Part shown: positions 1 through 8,914 of the stretch, one piece after another
How positions within the stretch are numbered: position 1 is the first letter of the stretch
Layout of the letters: every line of letters starts with the position of its first letter
Assembly (NCBI GenBank): GCA_017534445.1
Contig: JAFXWC010000041.1
Location: 41,486-105,485, forward strand
DNA: 64,000 nucleotides
Direction: 5' to 3'
From: Treponema sp.
GTDB lineage: Bacteria > Spirochaetota > Spirochaetia > Treponematales > Treponemataceae
Made by a program: the position numbers and the translations under genes
Notes under the pieces: generated by a model
What the model was told of the DNA's origin: nothing
What the model saw: only the letters and a program-made list of their open reading frames with translations
The model's database searches: none

Positions 1-928
1 ATGCCCCAGCTATTGGGAATGGACATTGGTTGCGGCGTTACCGTGGCAAAAGTCGCAGGAGTAAGAAAGGAATGGCAAAGACTGGACAGCATAATCAGAG
101 GCTCAATACCAAGCGGCTTTGAACGGCGCAAAACCATCCACCGCTTTGCAGCATCCCTTGACCTTACAAAACTAGACTGCTACAGCCACCTGCAAAAAGA
201 AGCGGTACTCCTAAGCCTTGGCACACTTGGCGGAGGAAACCATTTTATAGAAGTTGACTCAGATTCATCAGACAGCTTTTACCTTATGGTCCATTCAGGA
301 AGCAGAAGCCTTGGCGCAGAACTTTCCACCTGGTACCAAAACGCAGGCCACAGGCAGCTCCAGCAAAAAGGAATGGAAGTACCCTACGAGCTAACATACC
401 TAGAAGGAAGCCTAATGCAGTCCTACCTTGGCGACCTAAAAATTGCCCAGGACTTCGCAGCACAAAACAGAATGGCTATCATAAGCGACATCTGCAAAGG
501 CATGAAGTGGAAAACGGAAGACATCTTTGAAAGCGTCCACAACTACGTGGATTTTTCCCAAAGCATCCCAATCCTAAGGAAAGGTGCAATTTCCGCAAAA
601 AAAGATGAGCGCGTGGTCATACCCGCAAACATGAAAGACGGAGCCATACTTGGACTTGGCAAGGGAAATGCCGACTGGAATTTTTCCGCACCGCACGGTT
701 CAGGCAGGATTTTAAAAAGGGACGACGTAAAAAAGAATTTTTACTGTCAGCACCTTCAAAAAAGAAATGAAGGGCATCTATTCATCCTGCATAGAAAAGG
801 GAACTTTGGACGAAGCCCCCTTCGCATACCGGCCAATGCAGGAAATAGAGCGCGCACTGGAGCCTTCCGTCCAAATAGAAAAAATCATAAGGCCAGTCTA
901 CAACTTTAAGGCAGGAGAAAAAGGATAA
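1..928 (+). pseudogene. rtcB: RtcB-family RNA 3'-phosphate ligase, 5'-partial and frameshifted
   Basis: RtcB ligates RNA 3'-phosphate or cyclic phosphate ends to 5'-OH using GTP and Mn(II). The visible protein has the family hallmarks in order: MDIGCG (metal-ligand Cys), GTLGGGNHFIE (Asn/His nucleotide and metal site), HSGSRSLG, and the PHGSGR region that carries the guanylylated His in the family. The N-terminus lies outside the window, so the ATG at base 1 is internal. Frame 1 becomes nonsense after DDVKKNF. Removing one T from the five-T run at 738-742 restores a normal tail (MKGIYSSCIEKGTLDEAP through FKAGEKG) ending at the TAA at 926-928. This is either an assembly indel or a true frameshift. 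The identity is firm; the functional status is not. Confidence 0.85.
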
Positions 929-933
929 AAACC

Positions 934-985
934 TGGATGGTAGTTCATAGGACGGTACCCTTCCATGCTCTACCATCCATTTTCT
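934..985 (+). terminator. Hairpin after rtcB
   Basis: TGGATGGTAG (934-943) pairs perfectly with CTACCATCCA (970-979) and is followed by a short T-rich stretch. It is placed 5 nt after the restored rtcB stop, as expected for an intrinsic terminator. Confidence 0.6.
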
Positions 986-1033
986 TATGGACCCCATAAT
1001 ATTAAATATGTAAAAAAACTCAAAACAAATAAA

Positions 1034-1062
1034 TTGAACAAACATTAAATTTGCTGTATAAT
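1034..1062 (+). promoter_or_regulatory. Sigma-70-type promoter of the chemoreceptor gene
   Basis: TTGAAC, a 17-nt spacer and TATAAT. The start codon lies about 75 nt downstream, so this transcript has a normal 5' leader, unlike the leaderless genes elsewhere in the window. Confidence 0.7.
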
Positions 1063-1136
1063 TGTGCAAAGTCGAAAGCTCTAGTTTTCGACGGTTTAAT
1101 CATATCAAAAACAACACAACTCCAAAGGATTTGCTT

Positions 1137-3239
1137 ATGGCTATTAAGGAATTAGACAGGTTTGACACAAGCAGTAAAAGGGACATTCCAATCGTCGTAA
1201 AGCTTTTGTCGGCAATTATTTGTGCCGTCGTTTTTAGCGTAGCCGGTGTAACTGCACTTTCGCTAAAAATCTTCTCAGACGGTATGAGGGAATCAACCAA
1301 CAACGACCTTACAAAATTCTCCCAAGGCATGGACATGACCTTAAAGGACTGGAGGGCAACCCTGGAAGCAGACGTAATGCTGCTTTCAAACCGCCCCGAC
1401 ATTTCAAACATGATTCAGTCTAAAGACAGCTTTAGTCTCAACACAATCATAAACTGGTCAAACGGAACGCTGGACGTTGAGCTTCTGGCTTTTACCGATG
1501 CAACGGGAAGCGTCATAAGCGGCGAAGGAGTTGCAAAGGGAAAGAACATCTCTTCCATAAGTTCCGTTCAGTCAGCATTGCGGGGAATCGCAGGCTACTC
1601 CTACGATGAAATAGGCGACATTGGCTACTCAATGATTGCAACTGCCCCAATCCGCAACAAAGGAAAAATTGTCGGTATCGTAGTTGCCGCATATTCGTTC
1701 ACCAATGACTTTCTTGTTGATCAGGTGCAAAACTCCTACGGTGCAGAATGCACAATCTTTAATGGAAGCACAAGAGTCAAAACAACGATGGGCGAAAACC
1801 TCATTGGAACAAAACTGGACAATGCAGAAATAGAAAAGATCGTCCTAAAAGACGGAAACGAATACCACGGCTACAATGAAATAAAGGGCAACAAATACAT
1901 GTCCGTCTATATACCGCTTGAATCAAGCAACGGCGTTATCTCCGGCATGGCCTTTATTGCCCGCAGCATGAGCATTGTAGATTCTGTAAAGAACCACACA
2001 ATGAAAATCGTAGTTCCCTGCGCCATTATCGTAGTCCTTCTCTTTGGCTTCTTCTGCTACAGGTTCGTCCATTGGCTTATGATCCGCATTTACAACGTAA
2101 CAAACTTCCTTAAGGAACTTGAAACAGGAGACGCAGACCTTACCAAACGCTGCAAACTCTTCCTTAGGGACGAAATTGGCGACCTCATAATCCACTTTGA
2201 CCTCTTCTTGGACAAGCTGCAGGAAATCATGAGCGAAGTAAAGGGAACAAAGGGTGAACTTGGAGAATCGGGCCAGAAGCTTTCCCTTGGAACACAGGAT
2301 GCCGCAAGTGCAATCACTCAAATCATTGCAAACATAGACGGCATACACAACCAAATCACTTCCCAGTCAGAAAGCGTTGCAATGACTTCTACATCCGTAA
2401 AAGACATTTCGGACAACATCACAAACCTGGACATACTTGTAGACAACCAGACATCCGGCGTAACGGAAGCAGCCGCTGCCGTCAAGGAAATGATTGGTAA
2501 CATTGCCTACGTAAACAAGTCCGTGGAAAAAATGACGGAATCATTTAAGCTGCTGGAAGAAAATTCAGAGACAGGATTTAAGAAGCAGCAGCTTGTAAAC
2601 GAAAGGATTAACCAGATAGAAAGCCAGTCACAAATGCTTCAGGAAGCAAACGCCGCAATATCAAACATTGCAGAACAGACAAACCTGCTTGCCATGAATG
2701 CCGCAATTGAAGCTGCCCACGCAGGAGAGGCAGGAAAGGGTTTTGCCGTAGTTGCAGACGAAATCCGTAAGCTTTCAGAAACATCATCCATCCAGTCAAA
2801 GAGAATCGGAGAAGAGCTTAACAACATAAAGAACTCCATCACGGAAGTTGTAACTTCATCTGACGAAGCAAGCAAGGCTCTTAACGAAGTGGCAGAAAAA
2901 ATCAAAGAAACGGACCAGCTTGTAAGCCAAATCCGCTCCGCAATGGAAGAACAGAATGAAGGCTCAAAGCAAATCAGTGCATCCCTTACAAACATGAGCG
3001 AAAGCGCACAAAAGGTTCAGACTGCATCAAAGGAGATGTCCCAGCGCAACGAAAAAATCAAGGAAGAGATTCAGTCGCTGCAGGACTCAACACAGAGCAT
3101 GCAAAGCGGAATGGACGAGATGGCTCATGGTGCCAGCAAAATCAACCAGACTGGTGCAGCCCTGTCAGAAATTTCAAGCGATGTTCAGAACGCAATCATA
3201 AAAATCGGTAATCAGATTGACCTGTTTAAAACCGAATAG
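1137..3239 (+). CDS. Methyl-accepting chemotaxis protein
   Basis: Transmembrane chemoreceptor that would control CheA/CheW and hence flagellar rotation. The ATG at 1137 is chosen because AAAGGA sits 7 nt upstream; an in-frame alternative upstream overlaps the promoter. About 700 residues: TM1 near 20-42, an extracytoplasmic sensor of about 245 residues (Cache-like by length and position), TM2 near 289-310, a HAMP linker, then a long coiled-coil signalling domain. The highly conserved hairpin tip is present near residue 507 ([20 protein letters not shown]). The next gene, 15 nt downstream, encodes a TRAP-type binding protein, so the receptor may sense a ligand delivered by that protein; this is inference. 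Confidence 0.93.
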   Translation: MAIKELDRFDTSSKRDIPIVVKLLSAIICAVVFSVAGVTALSLKIFSDGMRESTNNDLTKFSQGMDMTLKDWRATLEADVMLLSNRPDISNMIQSKDSFSLNTIINWSNGTLDVELLAFTDATGSVISGEGVAKGKNISSISSVQSALRGIAGYSYDEIGDIGYSMIATAPIRNKGKIVGIVVAAYSFTNDFLVDQVQNSYGAECTIFNGSTRVKTTMGENLIGTKLDNAEIEKIVLKDGNEYHGYNEIKGNKYMSVYIPLESSNGVISGMAFIARSMSIVDSVKNHTMKIVVPCAIIVVLLFGFFCYRFVHWLMIRIYNVTNFLKELETGDADLTKRCKLFLRDEIGDLIIHFDLFLDKLQEIMSEVKGTKGELGESGQKLSLGTQDAASAITQIIANIDGIHNQITSQSESVAMTSTSVKDISDNITNLDILVDNQTSGVTEAAAAVKEMIGNIAYVNKSVEKMTESFKLLEENSETGFKKQQLVNERINQIESQSQMLQEANAAISNIAEQTNLLAMNAAIEAAHAGEAGKGFAVVADEIRKLSETSSIQSKRIGEELNNIKNSITEVVTSSDEASKALNEVAEKIKETDQLVSQIRSAMEEQNEGSKQISASLTNMSESAQKVQTASKEMSQRNEKIKEEIQSLQDSTQSMQSGMDEMAHGASKINQTGAALSEISSDVQNAIIKIGNQIDLFKTE

Positions 3240-3254
3240 CAAGAGGAAGCCTGT

Positions 3255-4268
3255 ATGAAAAGATTATCAAGAATAGTATTTGCAATTACTTTTTCCGCCG
3301 CAATCTTTGTTTCCTGCACGGATAAAAATTCTGCCACAATTAAAAAGCATCCTGTAACGCTGCGCCTTTCAGAAAACCACGGTGCAGGCTACCCCACGGC
3401 TCTTGCCGACGAGGAATTTGCCCGCCTGGTGAAAGAGCAGACAGAAGGCAGGGTCGTAATAGAAGTAAGGGAAGGCGGTGCGCTTGCCCAGAATGAAGGC
3501 GATGCCATAGAAGGCTTAAAAAACGGTGACCTGGCTTTTACAAGAGTCTCCGCATCTTCCGTAGCACCTTATGTAGACAAAATCAATGCAATTCAGTTTC
3601 CATATATTTACAAAAGCTCCGAGCACATGTGGAATGTTTTGAACGGCAGCATAGGACAGGAAATTCTTTCGGAAATTGAGCGCACAAGCAAAGACCTGGT
3701 TGGACTTTGCTATTACGATGCAGGATCAAGAAACTTTTACGTAACAAAACCGGTTAATTCTGTAAGCGACATGAAGGGGTTAAGAATCCGCGTTCAAAAC
3801 AGCCAACTTATGCTGGACATGTGCGAGGCTCTTGGCGCAAAAGGAGTCGTTGGCCTTAACATGACAGAAATCCGCGGTGCAATAATGAACGACATTATTG
3901 ACGGTGCGGAAAACAATTTTCCGTCTTACGAAAGCAACGGCGACTACAGCATTGCCCCCTATTTTATCTTGGACTCCCACACCCGCGTTCCAGAAATTCT
4001 CATTGCCTCAAAAAAGGTTTTGAACAGGCTGGACCCCAAGGACGTGGAAATAATCAAAAGCATTGCAAAGCAGACACAGGAATTTGAAATTCAAAAATGG
4101 AAGGAAAAGGAAGCTGCTTCTGAACAAATTTCAAGGCAGAACGGTTGCAAGGTAATCCAGCTTACGCCAAAGGCCTACGAAGAATTTCAAAAAGCAATGG
4201 CTCCTGTTTATGAAAAGCACGGACAAAAATACATGAGCATAATCGAAGCAATCCGCGCAACAAACTAG
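3255..4268 (+). CDS. TRAP transporter solute-binding lipoprotein, DctP family
   Basis: Periplasmic binding protein of the tripartite ATP-independent transporter class, which usually binds organic acids. 337 residues. The signal peptide ends in a lipobox-like FVSC with Cys21, so it is probably membrane anchored. The DctP fold shows in the early Arg/Leu strand followed by GGALAQNEGDAIEGLKNGDL and in MKGLRIRVQNSQLMLDM, which carries the conserved carboxylate-binding Arg region. No DctQ or DctM permease genes are adjacent. It directly follows a chemoreceptor gene and is probably co-transcribed, which suggests a sensory role or a permease encoded elsewhere. Confidence 0.9.
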   Translation: MKRLSRIVFAITFSAAIFVSCTDKNSATIKKHPVTLRLSENHGAGYPTALADEEFARLVKEQTEGRVVIEVREGGALAQNEGDAIEGLKNGDLAFTRVSASSVAPYVDKINAIQFPYIYKSSEHMWNVLNGSIGQEILSEIERTSKDLVGLCYYDAGSRNFYVTKPVNSVSDMKGLRIRVQNSQLMLDMCEALGAKGVVGLNMTEIRGAIMNDIIDGAENNFPSYESNGDYSIAPYFILDSHTRVPEILIASKKVLNRLDPKDVEIIKSIAKQTQEFEIQKWKEKEAASEQISRQNGCKVIQLTPKAYEEFQKAMAPVYEKHGQKYMSIIEAIRATN

Positions 4269-4305
4269 CACTTAGCAAAAAACATGCCTGCTAAAAAAGT
4301 AGGCA

Positions 4306-4400
4306 CGGCAGGGATTGGAGGGGCCCGCCAAAGGCGGGTTGCTGGCACCAAGCCAGCAATGAAGGCGAATGCCGGAACCCCGCAAAGCTCGTAAAAAATG
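4306..4400 (+). repeat. Type-1 dispersed GC-rich intergenic repeat, copy 1
   Basis: One of seven related intergenic copies sharing GGATTGGAGGGGCCCGCC, a CCCGC/GCGGG hairpin, an internal GCCGGAACCCCG-type segment and a closing AAAGC. It lies between convergent genes and encodes nothing convincing. Confidence 0.75.
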
Positions 4401-4420
4401 GCCTCCTTGCCATTTTTTAC
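4391..4420. terminator. Bidirectional hairpin between convergent dctP-like gene and aroF
   Basis: GTAAAAAATGGC (4391-4402) and GCCATTTTTTAC (4409-4420) form a perfect 12-bp stem with a 6-nt loop and T-runs on both strands. It abuts the type-1 repeat; a similar hairpin abuts the copy near 56.5 kb. Confidence 0.7.
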
Positions 4421-4563
4421 TTCCGTGTTTTCTGCGAAAACACGCCAGCCACTTTGCCAAGATATGACGCGCCCTCCATGGCGCTTCTTGTTGGAAGTAG
4501 TAAAAAATGGAAAGATGTTAAGTTAGCCAAAGAGCAAAATGGTAGAGCAAATAGGACTACGTC

Positions 4564-5598
4564 CTAAATAGACCTGTCATCAACCGCCGCAATCTTTCCA
4601 AGCTTTACGGTAAGCTCTTCAAACTGAGCCGGCGTAAGCTGTTGGGATGCATCGCTAAGAGCCTTTGAAGGATCGCAGTGAACTTCAATCTCAAGGCCGT
4701 CTGCACCAATTGCAATTGCAGCCTTTGCAAGCTCACCAACCATCCAGCGGATTCCACATGCATGACTTGGGTCAATCACAACAGGAAGATGGCTAACCTT
4801 ATGCAGGTATGGAACGGCGCTAAGGTCAAGGCAGTTGCGGGTGTAGTTGTCGTAAGTGCGGATGCCCCTTTCGCAAAGAATCACGTTCTCGTTTCCGTTT
4901 GCCATAATGTATTCTGCGCTCATCAAAAGCTCAGTGATTGTACCAGAAAGACCGCGCTTTAAAAGAACAGGCTTTCCGCACTTGCCAAGTTCCTTAAGAA
5001 GATCAAAGTTCTGGAAGTTGCGTGCCCCAATCTGAATCAGGTCAACATCATCAAAATACTTAAGTTCAGAAATTGCCATAAGCTCGGTGCAGATTGGAAG
5101 GCCAGTCTCTTTCTTTGCGGCAGAAAGAAGCTTTAGACCTTCCACACCCATGCCCTGGAAGCTGTATGGAGAAGTGCGTGGCTTGTATGCACCACCGCGC
5201 AAGATTCTTGCACCAGCCTTTTTTACAGCGCGGGCTGCATCCATAATCTGCTGCTCTGACTCAACGGAACATGGGCCTGCAATAAGGGGAACAACTTTTC
5301 CGTCACCAATCGTGCAGGAATTTACCCCGCTCTGACCGCCACCAATCGTAACAACCGTGTTCTGCGGATGAAAGCTGCGGCTTGCCATCTTGTAGGGAGC
5401 AGAAACACGCTCAGCAGACTCAACAATGTCCTTTGCAAGAAAATCCTCAGGGTCAAGCTTGGAGGTGTCTCCCAAAAGACCAATAACTGTTTTGTCCACA
5501 CCGGTTGAAATGTGAACGTCAAGCCCCATCTTCTTAACGTCGCTAACAAAAGAATCAACGTCGGGCTTTGCAGTGTTCTTCTTTAAAACGATAATCAT
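4564..5598 (-). CDS. aroF: 3-deoxy-7-phosphoheptulonate synthase (DAHP synthase)
   Basis: First enzyme of the shikimate pathway: condenses phosphoenolpyruvate and erythrose-4-phosphate. 344 residues with an N-terminal ferredoxin-like regulatory domain of about 70 residues, typical of the Thermotoga/Bacillus-type enzyme, then the TIM barrel. Landmarks are GPCSVES (about 108-114), GGAYKPRTSPYSFQG, KRGLSGT, CERGIRTYDNYTRN and the metal-binding VIDPSHACG region. The start is supported by TAGGAG upstream. It is transcribed behind a leader-peptide attenuator (5767-5886, terminator 5691-5721), so expression should respond to aromatic aminoacyl-tRNA supply. Confidence 0.95.
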   Translation of the reverse strand: MIIVLKKNTAKPDVDSFVSDVKKMGLDVHISTGVDKTVIGLLGDTSKLDPEDFLAKDIVESAERVSAPYKMASRSFHPQNTVVTIGGGQSGVNSCTIGDGKVVPLIAGPCSVESEQQIMDAARAVKKAGARILRGGAYKPRTSPYSFQGMGVEGLKLLSAAKKETGLPICTELMAISELKYFDDVDLIQIGARNFQNFDLLKELGKCGKPVLLKRGLSGTITELLMSAEYIMANGNENVILCERGIRTYDNYTRNCLDLSAVPYLHKVSHLPVVIDPSHACGIRWMVGELAKAAIAIGADGLEIEVHCDPSKALSDASQQLTPAQFEELTVKLGKIAAVDDRSI

Positions 5599-5690
5599 AA
5601 TCTATACTCCTATAATTATAAACAGCTTACCTTACGGACTTGCAAGACATTTGCGGTAGGCCTTTCCGCCAGTCAAAAGACCGTAAGCCA

Positions 5691-5721
5691 AAAAAAAAGA
5701 ACCTTCCTTTGCGGAAGGTCC
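5691..5721 (-). terminator. Attenuator terminator of aroF
   Basis: On the minus strand ACCTTCC-GCAAA-GGAAGGT is followed by a run of T broken by one C. It sits between the leader peptide and aroF. Its 5' arm (CCTTCCGCA, plus-strand 5710-5718) is exactly complementary to TGCGGAAGG at the end of the leader-peptide ORF (plus-strand 5772-5780), so a competing 9-bp antiterminator can form. Confidence 0.85.
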
Positions 5722-5766
5722 TTGTTATTCACCAAAACACATTTCAGTAAACACAAACAACAGGCA

Positions 5767-5886
5767 TTATGCCTTCCGCATACAGCGCAATCCTGTAAAG
5801 GAAAATGAGAACCAATAAAAGCCATAATAGAGGTATGCCAACGAGGAATTATTGATTTTCTGCGCCCAACGGGTTGTGTTTCTCAT
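5767..5886 (-). CDS. Aromatic-rich leader peptide of aroF (39 aa)
   Basis: A 39-codon ORF, too short for routine gene calling. After MRNTTRWAQK it contains YLYYGFYWFSFSF: ten aromatic residues in thirteen. The stop codon follows directly after the segment that would form the 5' arm of the antiterminator. This is the classical attenuator layout: ribosome stalling at Tyr/Phe/Trp codons exposes the antiterminator, while translation to the stop masks it and the terminator forms. The ATG lies 9 nt after the -10 hexamer with no Shine-Dalgarno sequence, so the mRNA appears leaderless or nearly so. The role is inferred from layout; the peptide itself is probably non-functional. Confidence 0.85.
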   Translation of the reverse strand: MRNTTRWAQKINNSSLAYLYYGFYWFSFSFTGLRCMRKA

Positions 5887-5895
5887 GATAGAATT

Positions 5896-5925
5896 ATTTT
5901 ATCATTTTTTACAGATAAATGTCAA
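5896..5925 (-). promoter_or_regulatory. Promoter of the aroF leader
   Basis: TTGACA (5920-5925), 18-nt spacer, TAAAAT (5896-5901). A perfect -35 and a five-of-six -10. Confidence 0.75.
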
Positions 5926-5977
5926 CAGGGAATATTAAAAAACAAAATGTCACAATACAGTAGCCTTGTCAAATCCA

Positions 5978-6286
5978 CTAAATTTCATCAAGAACTTCTA
6001 GTAAAAAACTCACAGGCCTAAAACCGTCATTGCAGCTAACCATAGCAGACTTGGGATTCTTCATCCAGCCGTCATAAATATTTTCTCCGCCGTGTGCCAG
6101 AGTCATAACAAAGGGAGAAAGACTTTCCCAGGCAGACTCGCACAAACCTTCGGGCTTCTGCCACCCCTTTGCAATAAAAACCTGTCCTTCCCTAATATCG
6201 CAGGCATGCTGAATGGGGTTTTCGTATTTCTCCTGCAAGTCCTTGTAGTCAGCTTTTCGCAGTGCAGTAATTTTTATTGTGTGCAT
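5978..6286 (-). CDS. TIGR04076-family protein
   Basis: A 102-residue protein matching the small TIGR04076 family of unknown function: N-terminal beta strand (HTIKITALRK), a Cys in HACDIREGQVF, then a C-terminal half with W and G residues. It starts 4 nt after the stop of the RNA ligase-like gene on the same strand, so the two are probably co-transcribed. No catalytic residues can be proposed. Confidence 0.75.
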   Translation of the reverse strand: MHTIKITALRKADYKDLQEKYENPIQHACDIREGQVFIAKGWQKPEGLCESAWESLSPFVMTLAHGGENIYDGWMKNPKSAMVSCNDGFRPVSFLLEVLDEI

Positions 6287-6290
6287 AATT

Positions 6291-6887
6291 TTACTTTCTT
6301 TCCCCTTGCATCATTATAGAATCCATGTGAAGTTCCAGAATTGCAGCCTCTTTCCACTTGCCGTCTTTTCTTTCAAAGATGGTAATGTTGTCAACAGGAA
6401 AATCCTCAACAAGATCCAGTTCGTTCATAACCTCAAGAGCCTTTGTAATACTCCCCGGGGGTATATCCCTGTTTGCAACTGTCAAATGCGGAAGAAAAGG
6501 CCTCTGCTCTTTCTTGGTACATCCAGGGCATGCGTTAAGTACAGCCTTTGCAGTTTCATCCCTCAGCCTTACCCAAGAATTATCTGCGAGTACTTTTGCA
6601 AAAAGAGTTCTGTCCGCAAAAGCATCAAAATTTTCCACTCTAGCCTTAAAGCCCAACTTCTTTGGCAGCACATCCTTTTCAATGGCCCTTACCAAATCAG
6701 CCGTTAAATAGTCTTCCTGTAAACAAAAAGGAGGAATAAGGGTTACGTGGATGGGTGTTCCGTAACCGCTCTTGCAGCCGTAAGCCTGGTTCATATACCT
6801 TCTGCAATCTTCAAGAGTAAGCGTTAGATCATCTGGAAGAAGCACCCCAATAAAATGTGTCTGCTTTGGAAAATTATTCTGTCTCAT
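6291..6887 (-). CDS. 2'-5' RNA ligase / cyclic phosphodiesterase-like protein (2H superfamily)
   Basis: Has the two HxT motifs of the 2H phosphoesterase superfamily: HVT at about 47-49 and HLT at about 134-136. These are expected to act on 2',3'-cyclic phosphate or 2'-5' bonds in RNA. 198 residues, near the usual length. The start at 6887 is preferred over an in-frame ATG 18 nt upstream because TATAAT (6894-6899) lies exactly 6 nt before it, which would put the transcription start on the ATG; no Shine-Dalgarno sequence is present. The exact substrate is unknown. Confidence 0.85.
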   Translation of the reverse strand: MRQNNFPKQTHFIGVLLPDDLTLTLEDCRRYMNQAYGCKSGYGTPIHVTLIPPFCLQEDYLTADLVRAIEKDVLPKKLGFKARVENFDAFADRTLFAKVLADNSWVRLRDETAKAVLNACPGCTKKEQRPFLPHLTVANRDIPPGSITKALEVMNELDLVEDFPVDNITIFERKDGKWKEAAILELHMDSIMMQGERK

Positions 6888-6893
6888 ATTTTC

Positions 6894-6899
6894 ATTATA
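6894..6899 (-). promoter_or_regulatory. -10 hexamer placing the ligase gene on a leaderless mRNA
   Basis: Perfect TATAAT on the minus strand, 6 nt from the ATG. The -35 is weak (TTTCTC at 17 nt). Confidence 0.5.
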
Positions 6900-6940
6900 G
6901 CACATAGACAGAAGAAGAGAAAAGTAAAGAAGGCCGCTAC

Positions 6941-6969
6941 TTGCAAAAGCAAATAAAGCAAGCTACAAT
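6941..6969 (+). promoter_or_regulatory. Promoter of the acetyltransferase gene
   Basis: TTGCAA, 17-nt spacer, TACAAT; ATG 21 nt further. Confidence 0.65.
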
Positions 6970-6990
6970 AAAATCATACGGAAAAACATT

Positions 6991-7815
6991 ATGCTAGAAA
7001 ATCTAATCATACGCCAAGAAAGGCCCGACGACTATAAAAATACAGAGCTCATGACCATGCGGAGTTTTTGGAACAAGTATTGGCCGGGTTGCACAGAACA
7101 TTTCCTTGTCCGAATCATACGCGAATCCAAGGATTACCTTCCGCAATTAAGCCTTGTGGCTGAAGTGGACAAAAAAATTGTCGGTGCAGTTTACTACACG
7201 CGTGCATGGATTTTTGACGACGAAACAAAAGTCAAACACGAAGTCGTAACCTTTGGCCCGCTTGCTGTTGAGCCTACCCTGGAAGGAAACGACATTGGTG
7301 GCCAGCTGATGCGGCAGTCAATAGAAGCCGCAAAAAAAGCAGGGGTTGCAGGCATTGTCGTAATCGGAGAGCCAAACTATTATCCGCGCCTTGGCTTTAG
7401 AAGAGCCTCAGAATTTAGAATAACAGACGGTGCAGGAAACTCCTTTGATGCTATAATGTGCCTTCCTTTAAATGATGACTTTTCAAAAATAAAAGGAAGA
7501 ATCATCGAAAGCAAAGATTTTAAAAAACTGGAAGACGAAAAACGCCTGCAAGAAATCAACCAGGAATTCCCATCTTACCGCAAGGTAAAAGTTCAAGAAG
7601 GCTTTATGCAAATTTTTGAACAGCACTTGGGGCTTGTCGAATCAATCAAAGACGGAGTTTTTTATGTCCGCTATTGGGAACTTTTGATTCCCGCAAAAGC
7701 ATCCGACAGTTTGAAAGAAGAACCCAAAGTCGGAAGCGACGTTCAGTTTACCTGGAAGCGCAAGGGTGAATCAAAAATTACAAAAGTTTTTAAAAATTTA
7801 CTTGAGGGGGCTTGA
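6991..7815 (+). CDS. GNAT-family N-acetyltransferase with extra C-terminal domain
   Basis: The N-terminal 150 residues form a YhbS-like GNAT fold: VTFGPLAVEPTLEGNDIGGQLM carries the acetyl-CoA pyrophosphate-binding loop (here EGNDIGGQL), followed by GEPNYYPRLGFRRASEF, typical of COG3153. The remaining 110 residues are not part of the standard fold and end in a beta-rich Lys-rich segment. Substrate unknown. The stop codon directly precedes the ATG of the next gene, so the pair is translationally coupled. Confidence 0.85.
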   Translation: MLENLIIRQERPDDYKNTELMTMRSFWNKYWPGCTEHFLVRIIRESKDYLPQLSLVAEVDKKIVGAVYYTRAWIFDDETKVKHEVVTFGPLAVEPTLEGNDIGGQLMRQSIEAAKKAGVAGIVVIGEPNYYPRLGFRRASEFRITDGAGNSFDAIMCLPLNDDFSKIKGRIIESKDFKKLEDEKRLQEINQEFPSYRKVKVQEGFMQIFEQHLGLVESIKDGVFYVRYWELLIPAKASDSLKEEPKVGSDVQFTWKRKGESKITKVFKNLLEGA

Positions 7816-8445
7816 ATGTACACAATACAAAAAATAAAAACAGTAACGGACAACTGCTACATTGTTTCAAGCGGAGACAGCGCAATCCTTGTAGACACAG
7901 GAAGCGGCGCAGGTTACGAGGAAGTTCTAGCCGAATGCAAAAAATACAACATGAAGCTTATTGTTCTTACCCACGTTCATTTTGACCACGCAGAGAACGC
8001 AGCAAAAATTGCCAAGCATTTTGACATTCCTGTAGCCTTTCACAAGGCGGATGAAGAGCTGTTCGACAATTACGACAAACAGCCGCTCAAATCATACGGA
8101 CTTGTTGGGCGCATTGTCCTAGGCCTTTCCCTAAAAGTTCTGCGGGAAACAAAAATTCAAAGGCCAGAAAAAACAATCTATGTAAAGGAAGGGGATGACC
8201 TTAGCGCATACGGAATAAATGCAAAAATAGTTGAAATTCCCGGGCACACAAAGGGCTCCATTGGAGTTGACGTGGAAGAAAAAGACCTTATCGTTGGCGA
8301 CGCACTGGACAACTGGATCTTTCCTGCAACAGGACATTTGTTCTACAACCTTGAAGAAATTAAAAAGACGGCTCAAAAAATAAAGTCCATTGGACCGCGC
8401 ACAATTTACTACGGCCACGGAAAGCCAACAAAAAACCGAGCTTAA
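7816..8445 (+). CDS. MBL-fold metallo-hydrolase
   Basis: Metallo-beta-lactamase-fold hydrolase of the glyoxalase II-like group, 209 residues. The metal site HVHFDH is at about 53-58, followed by PGHTKGSIGV and GDALDNW and a final YYGHGKPT with the last His ligand. Probably a thioester or phosphoester hydrolase; the substrate cannot be told. Confidence 0.9.
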   Translation: MYTIQKIKTVTDNCYIVSSGDSAILVDTGSGAGYEEVLAECKKYNMKLIVLTHVHFDHAENAAKIAKHFDIPVAFHKADEELFDNYDKQPLKSYGLVGRIVLGLSLKVLRETKIQRPEKTIYVKEGDDLSAYGINAKIVEIPGHTKGSIGVDVEEKDLIVGDALDNWIFPATGHLFYNLEEIKKTAQKIKSIGPRTIYYGHGKPTKNRA

Positions 8446-8455
8446 CAGGAACGCC

Positions 8456-8914
8456 ATGAAGGTAGTCATAATAAACGGAAGTCCGCGTTGCAAGGGTTTT
8501 ACCTCAGCCATACTGCATTCAATCGAAAGTGAATTGACGGCAAACAAAATAGATGTAAGATTCGTTGACCTTTCTAAAAAGAACATATTGCATTGTGCAG
8601 GCTGCTGCTCATGCTATAAAACTGGACACTGCCATATAAGCGATGATGCAGACGGGCTTTCAGACGAAATTGCATCTGCAGACGGACTTGTCATAGGCTC
8701 TCCAACGTACGCAAGCAACGTGTCTGGAATTCTAAAGGACTTTATAGACAGAGGGCATTTTGTAATCGAACAGCTTCTGCACAAGAAATATTTTTTCCAG
8801 GCAATCTGTCATTCTGTAATATTCAATTTTGGAATAAAACCCTTTGTAAATAAGAAGGGGCAACTTTATCAAGGTGTTTTAAATAAGTGGAAATCTCTGG
8901 AGGATTACAAATGA
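8456..8914 (+). CDS. Short flavodoxin / NADPH-dependent FMN reductase-like protein
   Basis: Starts with the FMN-phosphate loop NGSPRCKGFTS and has a Cys cluster CAGCCSCYKTGHC at about 47-59, like iron-sulfur flavoproteins, then GSPTYASNVSGILKDFIDR. 152 residues. After HKKYFF the sequence jumps to what looks like the family's C-terminal helix, so the segment usually lying between appears to be missing. This may be an internal deletion or a compact variant. The start at 8456 is supported by AGGA 5 nt upstream. The stop overlaps the next ATG (ATGA). Confidence 0.75.
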   Translation: MKVVIINGSPRCKGFTSAILHSIESELTANKIDVRFVDLSKKNILHCAGCCSCYKTGHCHISDDADGLSDEIASADGLVIGSPTYASNVSGILKDFIDRGHFVIEQLLHKKYFFQAICHSVIFNFGIKPFVNKKGQLYQGVLNKWKSLEDYK

